A DNA stretch of 64,000 bases from Leadbetterella sp964489955 (GTDB lineage: Bacteria; Bacteroidota; Bacteroidia; Cytophagales; Spirosomataceae). Both the position numbers and the translations under genes were made by a program. The notes beneath the pieces are model-generated. The model was not told the origin of the DNA, ran no database searches, and saw only the letters and a list, made by a program, of their open reading frames with translations. This document shows, piece by piece, positions 16,739-25,364 of the stretch; position 1 is the stretch's first letter; each line of letters begins with the position of its first letter. Location: NCBI GenBank assembly GCA_964489955.1, contig CAZBAV010000001.1, positions 124,001 through 188,000 of the forward strand. Direction: 5' to 3'.

Positions 16739-17357
16739 TTACTTATCTTTCTTGAAAAATCCTACAATGATAGGAATCACAGAGATAGCAATTATTAAAA
16801 GAACCACTTTCTCGAAATTATCTCTAATAATAGGTATATTACCTAAGAAATATCCGGCAAGTGTAATTCCCACNNNNNNNNNNGTTATAGGTCACAAATG
16901 TCTTGTATTTCATATTTCCAATTCCCGCCACAAAAGGTGCAAATGTTCTCACGATTGGGACAAAACGAGCTATGATGATTGTTTGTGGACCATGTTTCTC
17001 GTAGAATGCATGAGTTTTATCAATATACTCAGGCTTTACAACTTGCTTTCCCCAAAGTCGGAAATTTATGAGTTTGTCACCGGCGTATTTTCCTATCAAA
17101 TAGTTAAGAGCATCTCCTGCTATGGCCGCAACAAGCATTAAAACTATACTGGTTACTAAATCCAACGAACCTTGTGCAGCAAACATCCCTACCGCAAATA
17201 ATAGAGAGTCTCCTGGTAAAAATGGCATAACAACAAGCCCTGTTTCAATAAAAATAATCATGAAAAGGATAAAATATATCCAGTTATCATATTTGGCTAT
17301 AAGCTCTAAAAGGTGTTGGTCTATGTGAAGGATGAAGTCTATTAAATCAGTTATCAT
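16739..17357 (-). CDS. DedA family membrane protein (interrupted by assembly gap)
   Basis: An inner-membrane protein of about 210 residues. The N-terminal part (17357-16884) has the DedA hallmarks: FIETGLVVMPFLPGDSLLFA near residue 37, GDALNYLIGKYAG near 80 and the RFVPIVRTFAPFVAG signature near 131. After a 10-N gap the frame resumes as VGITLAGYFLGNIPIIRD and ends at 16739-16741 with FFKKDK. Other DedA proteins have about seven residues of the I-G-G-x-x-W type between the two parts, so about 21 bases are probably missing. DedA proteins act in membrane-lipid (undecaprenyl phosphate or phospholipid) translocation and membrane homeostasis. Confidence 0.9.
16874..16883. other. Assembly gap of 10 N inside dedA
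   Basis: No overlap between the flanks. Protein family comparison suggests about seven residues are missing, so the true gap is longer than 10 bases. Confidence 0.85.
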
Positions 17358-17703
17358 ATTTTTTTAATTTACAGAAAGATAAACCGGTTTTGTTATTTGA
17401 TTAAATTAGGAATAAACTCAAGTGTTTTGTGTCGCATACCTTAGCCGAAACTATTTTTTGCGTATAGTTTCTTGCTGTATCTGATAAAACTATTTTTTGG
17501 AATAATTAATTACTGTTGGAAACTACAGGAGAATTACTGTTTAGGATTGGCAGAATGACTGTGGCTTCCACAATCCCGCCATCAATTAAATACAAGATTT
17601 TATCCATTAATTGACCTTTTTAGCTTGAAGTAGCAAAAGTAGGTATTTTTATCCAAATTAGCAGTACGGGCAGGGATGATTTACCGTTTCTTTACAATCC
17701 GAT
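17358..17703. other. 346-bp gene-free stretch upstream of dedA
   Basis: No coding potential seen. It holds an 8-bp inverted repeat GAAACTAT / ATAGTTTC (17447-17454 and 17464-17471) and a 13-bp direct repeat AAACTATTTTTTG at 17448-17460 and 17487-17499. These sit about 90-140 bp before the dedA start and could be operator sites or the leader of dedA. No promoter consensus is clear. Confidence 0.4.
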
Positions 17704-18738
17704 CTATTTTTTGATTTTCACATCACCATTTATCGAATGAATAATGATTCTCCGGGATGGCTTGGTTTCTGAACCTATAATAGCATTAACCTCTTTTGTA
17801 TTTTCAACCTTCTTTTGGTTTGTGATTTTTACTTTTAGGCTTTCTGTAGTAAAGAAGTTGCCATTTGTGGTTTTTACATCCAAAATCCCATTAAAACCCG
17901 TTTGAAGAGGTAGGAGAAGATCGCTGTATTTAGAAGTAATTTCCAGTGTTTTTAAGTCATTTCCCAGTTTTTCTAGCGTGAGGTTGTCAGAGAAATTAAG
18001 CTTTAGGTTTATATCTTCATTTAAAACCTTTATTAGTCCCTTAGGATAGTTTAGGTCACCCTGGATGTTTTCTAGTAGCCCTGCCAGAATTTTATCTTTT
18101 GTACTTGTAATTTCTACATTATTCACTTTTCCCAAGTTTAGGTCAGAAAAAGCAGAGTTTAGGTTTGCACCAGTAAGATTCAGTACCCGTACATTAGAGA
18201 ATCGTGTTTTTAGAAGTGACAGATTGTTGTTTATTTCCGGAGAGTTGAGGTCGCCATAGCTTAGATTAAGTTCTAGTGGGGCTAGGAAAGTGGGGAGGTC
18301 TACGTTACCAAAACTGTTGTTGATTTTTAGTTTAATGTTCTTTGGTATAGATACTTCGTACTTTACCTTATAGTATTCAGAGGAACCCTTTTCGCCGGGT
18401 TTTATCTTGTCATTTTTGAATATTGTTTTAAGACTAAGAGTACCTTTATTTACTTCTTTTTCTATATCTATATTGTCCAAATAACGGCTTATCATTCTTT
18501 CGTTACTAGAGTTGGCACTAACCTTTACTTTTACCTGTATGGTGTTTTGATTCCAGATTTGTACCTGAACGTCTCCATATTGGTTATCTATACTTACCAA
18601 ACTGATGTCTTTTGCTGCCAGAGTAAAGTTGTATTCTTTAGATTTTTCTACAAGCACTTCTGTAGCTTGTGCTGCCAAGCTTGAAAAAAGGCTTCCCAGA
18701 AAGATAGCAAAAGGTAGTATATTATATTTTTGGCTCAT
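17704..18738 (-). CDS. Secreted DUF4097-like adhesin/beta-helix protein
   Basis: A 344-residue protein with a signal peptide (LPFAIFLGSLFSSLAAQA). The mature part is made of short repeated beta strands of the type ISLVSIDNQYGDVQV, NNSFGNVDLPTF and SYGDLNSPEINN, the pattern of DUF4097/head-GIN-type right-handed beta folds that are usually exported. Its start overlaps the stop of the anti-sigma-like gene by one base (TAATG), so it is translationally coupled. In this operon type it is a probable target or sensor partner of the ECF sigma system. Function is otherwise unknown. Confidence 0.75.
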   Translation of the reverse strand: MSQKYNILPFAIFLGSLFSSLAAQATEVLVEKSKEYNFTLAAKDISLVSIDNQYGDVQVQIWNQNTIQVKVKVSANSSNERMISRYLDNIDIEKEVNKGTLSLKTIFKNDKIKPGEKGSSEYYKVKYEVSIPKNIKLKINNSFGNVDLPTFLAPLELNLSYGDLNSPEINNNLSLLKTRFSNVRVLNLTGANLNSAFSDLNLGKVNNVEITSTKDKILAGLLENIQGDLNYPKGLIKVLNEDINLKLNFSDNLTLEKLGNDLKTLEITSKYSDLLLPLQTGFNGILDVKTTNGNFFTTESLKVKITNQKKVENTKEVNAIIGSETKPSRRIIIHSINGDVKIKK

Positions 18739-19214
18739 TACAAATATGTTTGTGCCTTTTCAGCAATTACTGTTTGTTGGTTTAAAACCTCAATTTGCAC
18801 TTGCAAATTATTTATCATTTCTTCTATTATACGGTTTTTGTTAGGGTTGTTAGGTAACAGACTTTGTAAGTAGTCAAACTCGGCTTGGAGGTCCTCCAAA
18901 TCACGTATAAAGGTAGCTTGTAAGTCGGGTTGGTTACTAACCAGGTGGCCTAGATGTTCTCTCTTTTGATTTATTTTCTGCGTGTACGTTATGATTTCCT
19001 GATCAACTGACCCCACATTGGTGGTAGCAGATTGCTGGCTTCCCCACAGATAACCTATACCGAGAACTACTAACAAAATAGCTGCATATCTAATGTACTG
19101 TGGCCAAAGCGGCTTTTTCTTTGGTACGCGACTTTGTATTTTGTCCCAAAGTAGAGGCGAGATAGGTTCGTCAAACTGTCCTCTATTGTTATGTATGATA
19201 TCTTCTAGTTTCAT
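18738..19214 (-). CDS. Putative membrane anti-sigma factor
   Basis: A 158-residue protein with a cytoplasmic N-terminal segment of about 37 residues (ending VPKKKPLWPQ), one membrane span at about 40-57 (YIRYAAILLVVLGIGYLWG) and a helical, coiled-coil-like C-terminal domain (RDLEDLQAEFDYLQSLLP). Its ATG overlaps the stop of the ECF sigma gene (4-bp overlap). That position and topology are typical of anti-sigma factors that hold the sigma factor at the inner membrane. No zinc-type HxxxCxxC motif is present, so the call rests on context and topology. Confidence 0.7.
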   Translation of the reverse strand: MKLEDIIHNNRGQFDEPISPLLWDKIQSRVPKKKPLWPQYIRYAAILLVVLGIGYLWGSQQSATTNVGSVDQEIITYTQKINQKREHLGHLVSNQPDLQATFIRDLEDLQAEFDYLQSLLPNNPNKNRIIEEMINNLQVQIEVLNQQTVIAEKAQTYL

Positions 19215-19747
19215 ATACTTTCTTTGTAAAGCTGTACCAACTTTTGTTTTGCCCTTAAATATTGGGAGCGTGAAGTGATCTCTGACACGCCCAATATTCC
19301 GCCGATTTCTTTATGGTCATATCCTTCAAATAAATATAGACCTAAAACTACCCTGTATCCATCAGGGAGTAGACACATGACCCGTTTTATACGTTCTATT
19401 GTTTCTAGGTTGTCATCAAACCCGTCGTCTATGTCTTCGTCTGTATGTTCACCAAGTTCCACCTGTTGGAACTTAAGATTTTTTAACCGTGATAAAGATT
19501 TGTTTACTGTTATAGATTTTAACCAAGAACCAAAAGACGACTCTCCTCTGTATGATTCTATCTTTGTGAAACAATCTAAAAACGTTTCTTGTAACAAATC
19601 TTCTGCATCTTCTCTGTTTCCCAAGATCCTTAAAGCGGTATTGTACATAGCTTTTGAGTAAAGCTTGTACAGTTCAAACTGTGCTTTAGGATTTCCCTTT
19701 TTGCACTGTTCTACCAGCTTGTCGGTATGGTTTGGGGTAAACTTCAA
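19211..19747 (-). CDS. ECF-type RNA polymerase sigma factor (sigma-70 family)
   Basis: A 178-residue ECF sigma factor. Region 2 is visible as MYNTALRILGNREDAEDLLQETF at about residues 34-56 and region 4 as the C-terminal helix-turn-helix GYDHKEIGGILGVSEITSRS. The two are joined by an acidic linker (HTDEDIDDGFDD). The start is TTG at 19747, because an in-frame stop lies directly upstream and no ATG is available before region 2. It heads a three-gene operon with the membrane anti-sigma-like protein and the DUF4097 protein, all overlapping, suggesting an envelope-stress or surface-signalling circuit. Confidence 0.9.
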   Translation of the reverse strand: MKFTPNHTDKLVEQCKKGNPKAQFELYKLYSKAMYNTALRILGNREDAEDLLQETFLDCFTKIESYRGESSFGSWLKSITVNKSLSRLKNLKFQQVELGEHTDEDIDDGFDDNLETIERIKRVMCLLPDGYRVVLGLYLFEGYDHKEIGGILGVSEITSRSQYLRAKQKLVQLYKESI

Positions 19748-19800
19748 CTATTTGGTTATGGTTTCGTAATTATAGACCTTTTTTAAAAACGAATGTTGCA

Positions 19801-19837
19801 TTTTGCTGCAAAAAAAGTTTTGATTCGCTTAAATTTG
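19801..19837 (+). promoter_or_regulatory. Possible promoter of cysM
   Basis: TAAATTTG at 19830-19837 matches TAnnTTTG, and TTTTG at 19801-19805 lies 24 bp upstream, slightly long for the Bacteroidota spacing. The cysM ATG is 25 bp downstream of the -7 box. Confidence 0.4.
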
Positions 19838-19861
19838 TAACTCATTCATTCGGTATTAATT

Positions 19862-20728
19862 ATGTCTAAACTTTTTGACTTAGTAGGAAACACCCCTTTG
19901 GTGGAGATAAAAAGCCCCAATCCTCAAGTAAAAATCTTTGGGAAGTTGGAAGGGAATAATCCGGGGGGAAGTGTAAAGGATCGTGCGGCTTTAAATATGA
20001 TACAAAGTGCTCTGCAAAGGGGCGATATAAAAGAGGGTATAACACTTATAGAAGCCACCAGTGGAAATACTGGAATAGCTTTAGCCATGATGGCTACAGT
20101 TTTTGGTTTTCCCATAGAATTGGTTATGCCAAAAAACTCTACCAAAGAACGTGTCCTGACTATGGAGGCTTTTGGTGCAAAGGTTATTTTACTGGATAGT
20201 ATAGAAGCGTGCAGGGACTATGCAGACGAAAAAGGGACATTACCGCAATATTTCCAGTTTAACCAATTTGGTAATCCCGACAATTATTTGGCACACTATA
20301 AAACTACCGGGCCGGAAATTTGGAGGGATACTGAAGGCCAAATTACTCATTTGGTGTCTTCTATGGGTACTACTGGTACTATTATGGGGAGTTCTATGTA
20401 TTTAAAAGAACAAAACCCAGATGTAAAAATTATCGGATGTCAACCAGAAGAAGGCTCATCTATCCCGGGAATCAGAAGATGGCCGGAGGCTTATTTCCCC
20501 AAGATTTTTGATGCTAGTAGGGTAGATGAAATATATGATATAAGCGAAGCCGAAGCCAGTGAAATGACACGTAAGTTAGCACTGGAAGAGGGCGTTTTTG
20601 TAGGTATGAGTTCCGGCGGACAAGCAGCCGTAGCCAAGAAAGTTGCGGAAAAACTGGAATCAGGCGTTATTGTCTTTATCTGCTGCGATAGAGGAGACCG
20701 CTACCTAAGCAGTGACTTGTTTGGCTGA
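19862..20728 (+). CDS. cysM: Cysteine synthase B
   Basis: A 288-residue PLP enzyme making cysteine from O-acetylserine and sulfide (or thiosulfate). The PLP-binding lysine is Lys39 in NPGGSVKDR, the phosphate-side loop is TSGNTG near residue 68, and the cofactor-phosphate loop is SSMGTTGT near 166. Its short length and the sequence PEEGSSIPGIRRW are typical of CysM rather than CysK. It is a single gene, convergent with the hypothetical at 20741 with 12 bp between stops. Confidence 0.93.
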   Translation: MSKLFDLVGNTPLVEIKSPNPQVKIFGKLEGNNPGGSVKDRAALNMIQSALQRGDIKEGITLIEATSGNTGIALAMMATVFGFPIELVMPKNSTKERVLTMEAFGAKVILLDSIEACRDYADEKGTLPQYFQFNQFGNPDNYLAHYKTTGPEIWRDTEGQITHLVSSMGTTGTIMGSSMYLKEQNPDVKIIGCQPEEGSSIPGIRRWPEAYFPKIFDASRVDEIYDISEAEASEMTRKLALEEGVFVGMSSGGQAAVAKKVAEKLESGVIVFICCDRGDRYLSSDLFG

Positions 20729-20740
20729 AACCAGCTTGTT

Positions 20741-21868
20741 TTAATATTTAGTATACTGCTTTTTTAAGGCTGCCAAATGCTCGTCTTGGATGATTTGTAT
20801 AACATCCTGTAGCATTAGTTCATTTTTTGGGAAAGGTAGGGGTTTGCCTCCTATTCTTCTAAGACTTATATCACTAAGAGCTTGTTTATCTCCTTTAAAA
20901 GTAGAGGCATAGTTTTCAAAGGTCTTTTTAGCTATTATTCCGTCTTTGAAGACCTCTTTCTTGGTTTTCCTATCGATAATGAATAATTCACCTTTAGCTA
21001 TGATTTCTTTAAATTGGTAGACCTCTATAACATCTGCTTTAACTTCCTTTTTACGGTAAATTTTCTTGCCCTCTCTGTCTTTTCTACCCGTATCTTCGTC
21101 TATTTCTTTCTTGTCTTGGTATTCTCGGGTATTTTCTTTTTCTGGACTAATCTCAAAATTGTCAAAAGTAAATACTACTTCATAATCATATGAGCGATTT
21201 TTCTCTTCACGGTTATGTACGATCTGCCAATCCCGGTCCAATCCGCTTACGTTTACATTTAAGAATGCATCGGCAGCATTTCTAGATAAACTAATTTTAT
21301 CACCAATTTCGGCAAAAACTATAAAATAACTTATTCCCGCTTCCTTGGCAACAGTGAGTAAGGTCGACGTACTTCCAGTTATTTTCTTATACTCTTGTAA
21401 CTGGGTGTATGCTTCTCTAGCAGCTTTTTTGTCTTTGGTTTCCAGCTTTTTCTTGGCTTCTTGTAGAAGGTAGTTTCCTGCAAGCTCTTGATGTTCTTTC
21501 CTTTCAGACGAAATGTCTTTGAAATTAAACTTGGCTTCGTAGCCATCTTTGTCTTTCAGTGGAAGCAAGGGTAAGATGGTGCTTTGATATTTCTCAATTT
21601 TATCTAAAAGACGCACAATTTTTAAGTCCGCATCAGCCGGATTACTTGATTTAAGGTTTTCTATTTGACTTAAATCACGGTTTAGGGCTTTCTTGAAAGC
21701 GTCTTCTAAACCCACTACATACTTTGTTTTCTTTTTGGCTTTTCCCTGTAACTTATCTATGGAATTACTTATAGCTTCGTCATATCTGCCTTGGCTAATT
21801 TGCTTTTCTATATTTACGCAGCACGTACTTCCTGCTGCAAGGACCAGAAATAGTAGTATTCTTTTCAT
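20741..21868 (-). CDS. Hypothetical exported protein, possible lipoprotein
   Basis: A 375-residue protein of unknown family. The N terminus is a signal sequence (MKRILLFLVLAAGSTCC). The cysteine pair could be a lipidation site, but a threonine at the -1 position is unusual for a lipobox. Residues 20-190 are lysine-rich and mostly helical, with a repeat-like KAKKKTKYVVGLEDAFKKAL and a later KKLETKDKKAAREAYTQLQE. The C-terminal half is more beta-rich. It may scaffold or bind something in the periplasm; I cannot name a role. It lies downstream of pyrE on the same strand with a 26-bp gap. Confidence 0.6.
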   Translation of the reverse strand: MKRILLFLVLAAGSTCCVNIEKQISQGRYDEAISNSIDKLQGKAKKKTKYVVGLEDAFKKALNRDLSQIENLKSSNPADADLKIVRLLDKIEKYQSTILPLLPLKDKDGYEAKFNFKDISSERKEHQELAGNYLLQEAKKKLETKDKKAAREAYTQLQEYKKITGSTSTLLTVAKEAGISYFIVFAEIGDKISLSRNAADAFLNVNVSGLDRDWQIVHNREEKNRSYDYEVVFTFDNFEISPEKENTREYQDKKEIDEDTGRKDREGKKIYRKKEVKADVIEVYQFKEIIAKGELFIIDRKTKKEVFKDGIIAKKTFENYASTFKGDKQALSDISLRRIGGKPLPFPKNELMLQDVIQIIQDEHLAALKKQYTKY

Positions 21869-21894
21869 AGCAGTTTTTGGAATAATTCTTCAGA

Positions 21895-22518
21895 CTAGAA
21901 TTTTGCGGGATTTCTTCTCCACTTTTTGAGTAATTCTACATCGTCGGCTTGTATATAGTTTTGCTTCAGAGCTTCGTCTACCAAATAGGTATAGTTGCTG
22001 AGTGTAACAAGCTTTAGGTTTTTGTTGGCAAAATTCTCATCGGCAGTTTTGAAGCCGTAAGTAAATATGGCTATCATGCCTACCACCTCTATACCTAATT
22101 CTTGAAGTGCTTCGGCAGCTTTGATGGAACTCCCGCCTGTAGATATTAGGTCTTCTAAAACTACTACTTTTTGGCCTTTTTCTATACGACCCTCTATTTG
22201 ATTACCCATTCCATGCTCTTTTGGTTTTGGGCGTACATAAGCAAAGGGAAGGTTCAAGTAATCTGCCACTAATGCTCCCTGGGCTATACCCGCTGTAGCT
22301 ACCCCAGCTACCAAAGTTGCTTCCGGGAAATGTTTCTTTATAGCTTTAGCTAATGCTTTTTTTATGAAAGTTCGTCCTTCTACATCAGATAAGGTAACCC
22401 GATTGTCACAGTAAATTGGGGAATTCCAGCCAGAGCTCCACTTAAAAGGTTTTTGCGGGCTAAGTTTTACAGCTTCGGATTTGAGTAAGTAAGTAGCTAT
22501 TTTACGTGCTGTATTCAT
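21895..22518 (-). CDS. pyrE: Orotate phosphoribosyltransferase
   Basis: A 207-residue enzyme that joins orotate to PRPP to form orotidine monophosphate in pyrimidine synthesis. The PRPP-binding motif is VVVLEDLISTGGSS at about residues 117-130. The substrate loop YVRPKPKEHGMGNQIEG precedes it at about 91-107. Length and motif order are normal. It lies 73 bp after the CBS-domain protein gene on the same strand. No other pyr genes are near. Confidence 0.95.
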   Translation of the reverse strand: MNTARKIATYLLKSEAVKLSPQKPFKWSSGWNSPIYCDNRVTLSDVEGRTFIKKALAKAIKKHFPEATLVAGVATAGIAQGALVADYLNLPFAYVRPKPKEHGMGNQIEGRIEKGQKVVVLEDLISTGGSSIKAAEALQELGIEVVGMIAIFTYGFKTADENFANKNLKLVTLSNYTYLVDEALKQNYIQADDVELLKKWRRNPAKF

Positions 22519-22591
22519 TTTTAGTATATAATTATTAGTTCAGAGTAGTGATTACTTTGGTAAATGAGAACTGATTTGTAAATCACATGAT

Positions 22592-23878
22592 TTACAAATT
22601 ATTGTCCTTTCTGTTTACCAGGATTTTGTCTACTCTGTTTTTGTCCATATCTACAATTTCAAACTCGAAATCTTCCCAAGCGAATTTTTCTCCCGTAGAT
22701 GGGATTTCCTTTAGGATATGTAAAGCAAAGCCACCCATTGTGTCAAAACCAGAATAGTCTTTACGGTTTGGTAGGTCTATTTCAAACTCGTTTAAGAAAT
22801 CATCGAAAGGCAAGGCAGCATCTATTAGGTGGCTCCCGTCTTCGCGTTCTACTATCTCGTATTCAAATTCATCTGTTTCCGAAATATCCCCCACAAGAGC
22901 ATCCAAAATATCGTTCATTGTAACTATACCGGCTACAGAACCATACTCGTCCACAATCACACCAAAGTGTATTCTTTCTTCCTGAAATTTTTCCAGAACA
23001 TGGTAAGCTTGGTTGTTTTCGGCAATGTATAATGTAGGTCTTAAAAGTGGCTCCAGGTTAGCTAGGTCGTCATCAATGGACCTGCCCAGAAGATCTTTAC
23101 TGTATAGTAAGCCTTTGATATCATTAATGCCATCTGCAGAAACAGGGTATATAGAATGCTTACTATTAAGTATTTTTGCTTTGTTTTCCTCCACGTCATC
23201 ATCCAAGTCTAGGTAAATAACATCGTTTACACTAGTCATGAGAGAAGTAATCTTTCTGTCGCCCAGGTGGAAAACATTTTTTACAATATCATGTTCAATT
23301 TCTTCAATAGTACCACCAGTGGCACCCTCCTGAATCATACTTTTAATTTCCTCTTCTGTTACTGCATTGTCGCTCTCTTTTAGTCCTATTATTTTAAAAA
23401 TGAGATCGGTAGACTTACTTAATAACCATATAAAAGGAGAAGCTATTTTTGATAGGAGATTCATGGGAGCCACAATAACCATGGCTATGTCTTCAGGGAT
23501 GGTCATTCCTAATTTTTTTGGCACCAATTCACCAAAAATCAAGGTAAGATAAGTGACAATAATAGTAATAATGGCAACTGCAACATTGTCAGAATACTGT
23601 ACTGCTAGTCCCATTTCTTGCAGGTATGGGGTCAAGTATCCTTTAAAAGTGTCACCTGAATAAATACCCGTAAGGATACCGATTACGGTGATGCCAATTT
23701 GTACAGTGGATAAAAAACGGCCAGGAGAATTGGCAAGTTCGAGTGCTTGTGCGGCAGATTTACTGCCATTTTTTGCTGCAACTTCCAGTTTTGCTTTTCG
23801 TGACGAAACTAGAGCTATTTCAGACATAGAAAATACTCCATTTAGGAGTATTAGAAACAGAATAATAAATATTTCCAT
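22592..23878 (-). CDS. CNNM/HlyC-CorC family membrane protein with DUF21 and CBS domains
   Basis: A 428-residue protein: an N-terminal DUF21 membrane domain with about four spans (residues 1-180, including FGELVPKKLGM), then a CBS pair (about 200-330, with FHLGDRKITSLMTSVNDV and FGVIVDEYGSVAGIVT), then a C-terminal CorC_HlyC domain (about 345-425, with FNEFEI and GGFALHILKEIPSTGE). The family handles magnesium or cobalt efflux and related ion transport; the CBS pair usually binds an adenine nucleotide. It is divergent from the Nudix gene, with 152 bp between starts. Confidence 0.9.
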   Translation of the reverse strand: MEIFIILFLILLNGVFSMSEIALVSSRKAKLEVAAKNGSKSAAQALELANSPGRFLSTVQIGITVIGILTGIYSGDTFKGYLTPYLQEMGLAVQYSDNVAVAIITIIVTYLTLIFGELVPKKLGMTIPEDIAMVIVAPMNLLSKIASPFIWLLSKSTDLIFKIIGLKESDNAVTEEEIKSMIQEGATGGTIEEIEHDIVKNVFHLGDRKITSLMTSVNDVIYLDLDDDVEENKAKILNSKHSIYPVSADGINDIKGLLYSKDLLGRSIDDDLANLEPLLRPTLYIAENNQAYHVLEKFQEERIHFGVIVDEYGSVAGIVTMNDILDALVGDISETDEFEYEIVEREDGSHLIDAALPFDDFLNEFEIDLPNRKDYSGFDTMGGFALHILKEIPSTGEKFAWEDFEFEIVDMDKNRVDKILVNRKDNNL

Positions 23879-23979
23879 TCGATAAAGATAAGTAACTTAC
23901 TTATCCAAAGTGATTACATGTGCAAAGTAACAAAATAAATGATTCTTAAGGCACTTTAAACGATTAAATAATATATTTT

Positions 23980-24012
23980 TTGTGATTTATTTTTGCAAGT
24001 AGATTATTTTTG
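23980..24012 (+). promoter_or_regulatory. Probable promoter of the Nudix hydrolase gene
   Basis: TATTTTTG at 24005-24012 fits TAnnTTTG, with TTG at 23980-23982 placed 22 bp upstream. The element overlaps a TTG at 24010 that could be mistaken for the start; the ATG at 24031 is the better start. Confidence 0.5.
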
Positions 24013-24030
24013 CTGAATCAAGTTAACTAC

Positions 24031-24693
24031 ATGGTCATTTACGTCAATAATATCCCTGTGCGGATAATTTCTAAGAGTCCTGTAACGGATTATAATCTAG
24101 TTTTTTCTAATAGGCAAGAATTCGATAGTTTAAAAGGCCATATCTTCTTTAAGAACCTTCCGAAAACCGATGTCCTGAGTTCAATAGTTAAACTACAAAA
24201 GAATAGGTTTACTACTATTTCCTCTGTCACATTCCAGGTGGAGAGTTTGCAGGCGTTTAAAGATTATCTAAAAAAGAATGTAGACGTGGTGAAAGCAGCT
24301 GGTGGTGTAGTCTTCAATACAGAACATAAGATATTGATGATGAAAAGGCTAGGTGTGTGGGATTTGCCAAAAGGTAAAGCTGAAAAGGGAGAGCGTTCTA
24401 AAGTTACAGCACGAAGAGAGGTTCAAGAGGAGTGTGGTGTAGAGGTCTTTGTAGGGGGGAAGGTAGCTACTACTTGGCATACGTATTACCACAAAGAAAA
24501 ATTGGTCTTAAAGCGTACACGCTGGTATTCCATGGGATTAATTTCGGATGCAAACATGAGCCCGCAAACAGAGGAGGGGATAGAAGAACTTAAATGGATG
24601 GATACGGATGAGGTAGGTAACATTATGGCTTCTACATACCATTCCATTCAAGATGTATTAGGAAAGGTTCTGGGTGGGAGCGTTTTGGTATAG
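24031..24693 (+). CDS. Nudix hydrolase
   Basis: A 220-residue protein from the ATG at 24031. The N-terminal 85 residues are a non-Nudix extension with FSNRQEFDSLKGHIFFKNLP. The Nudix box follows as GKAEKGERSKVTARREVQEECGV at about residues 119-141, with the metal-binding REVQEEC core intact. These enzymes hydrolyse nucleoside diphosphates linked to other groups. The N-terminal extension is shared by uncharacterised Bacteroidota NUDIX proteins, so no substrate is assigned. It is monocistronic and followed by repeat family B. Confidence 0.88.
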   Translation: MVIYVNNIPVRIISKSPVTDYNLVFSNRQEFDSLKGHIFFKNLPKTDVLSSIVKLQKNRFTTISSVTFQVESLQAFKDYLKKNVDVVKAAGGVVFNTEHKILMMKRLGVWDLPKGKAEKGERSKVTARREVQEECGVEVFVGGKVATTWHTYYHKEKLVLKRTRWYSMGLISDANMSPQTEEGIEELKWMDTDEVGNIMASTYHSIQDVLGKVLGGSVLV

Positions 24694-25364
24694 ATATTTT
24701 TAACTCAGATTATAAATTAGAATTTTTTAGGAGACGAAATGGTCTAACCGTAATTAGATTACGGGCGGTATACCATCTTTTGGAAGTATTAAAAGTTTAC
24801 ATGAGGTAGTATTTTATTGCTGTAAATAAGTTAATGTGTAATTCGGGTTTAGCTATTTTCTTGTTAAGTACCATTGGTATTGCCACAAAACGGATGATTA
24901 TTTGATTTTTTCTACGTGATTCATGGTATTTTTCTTTTTAGAATAAGCACATGTAAATTCCTTAATCTTCAATGTGCTGAAACATGATGTAAGGTATTTA
25001 TATTCAGATATATAAATTATTTTATTACTCGTAAGTTGTTTGGCAATATACATCTATCATATAGGTTTTTTTTATTTGAGAAAACTCAAATGAAAGCTGT
25101 GATGCTGGCTCCCAATTTAAAATTTCTGATGTTTTGTGATTTTTTTTTAATGTAGATGTGACTTGTCTCTGAAAGTGGCGTCTTACATAAAAGCTAAATT
25201 TGTCAGTCCGTACATGAATATGGGGTGTTACGTATAGGTTTATAAATTGCCTTTCGTCGGTACTTAAATACACACAACATTTTACTTATACTTGATATTT
25301 TTAAGGTAAGTACGTAGCACACCCTTTCTTTTTTTGTATTTTTACTAAAAAGTAAAAATCCCGA
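24694..25364. other. 671-bp gene-free stretch with repeat B copy 2
   Basis: Contains repeat B (24706-24846). The remainder is A/T-rich; an 82-codon minus-strand frame (25025-25273) has no start signal and no recognisable family. An 8-bp inverted repeat TTTTTACT / AGTAAAAA (25339-25346, 25351-25358) ends six bases before the next ATG and could hide or regulate its translation start. Confidence 0.5.
24706..24846 (+). repeat. Dispersed repeat family B, copy 2
   Basis: Same orientation as copy 1. Blocks ATTAGAATTTTTTAGGAGACGAAATGG-like start (quoted from 24717, 19-base matches with 2-5 mismatches to copy 1), then TTTTGGAAGTATTAAAAG and GTAGTATTTTATTGCTGTAA. The ends CAGATTATAAATTAG and TTAATGTGTAATTCGG form the diverged terminal inverted repeat. 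It is the most diverged of the three copies. Confidence 0.65.

Noticed and set aside
25025..25273. 82-codon minus-strand open frame in the gap before the Gfo/Idh/MocA gene
   Set aside because: No recognised family, no start signal, A/T-rich gap with repeat B nearby. It is not supported as a gene without conservation evidence.
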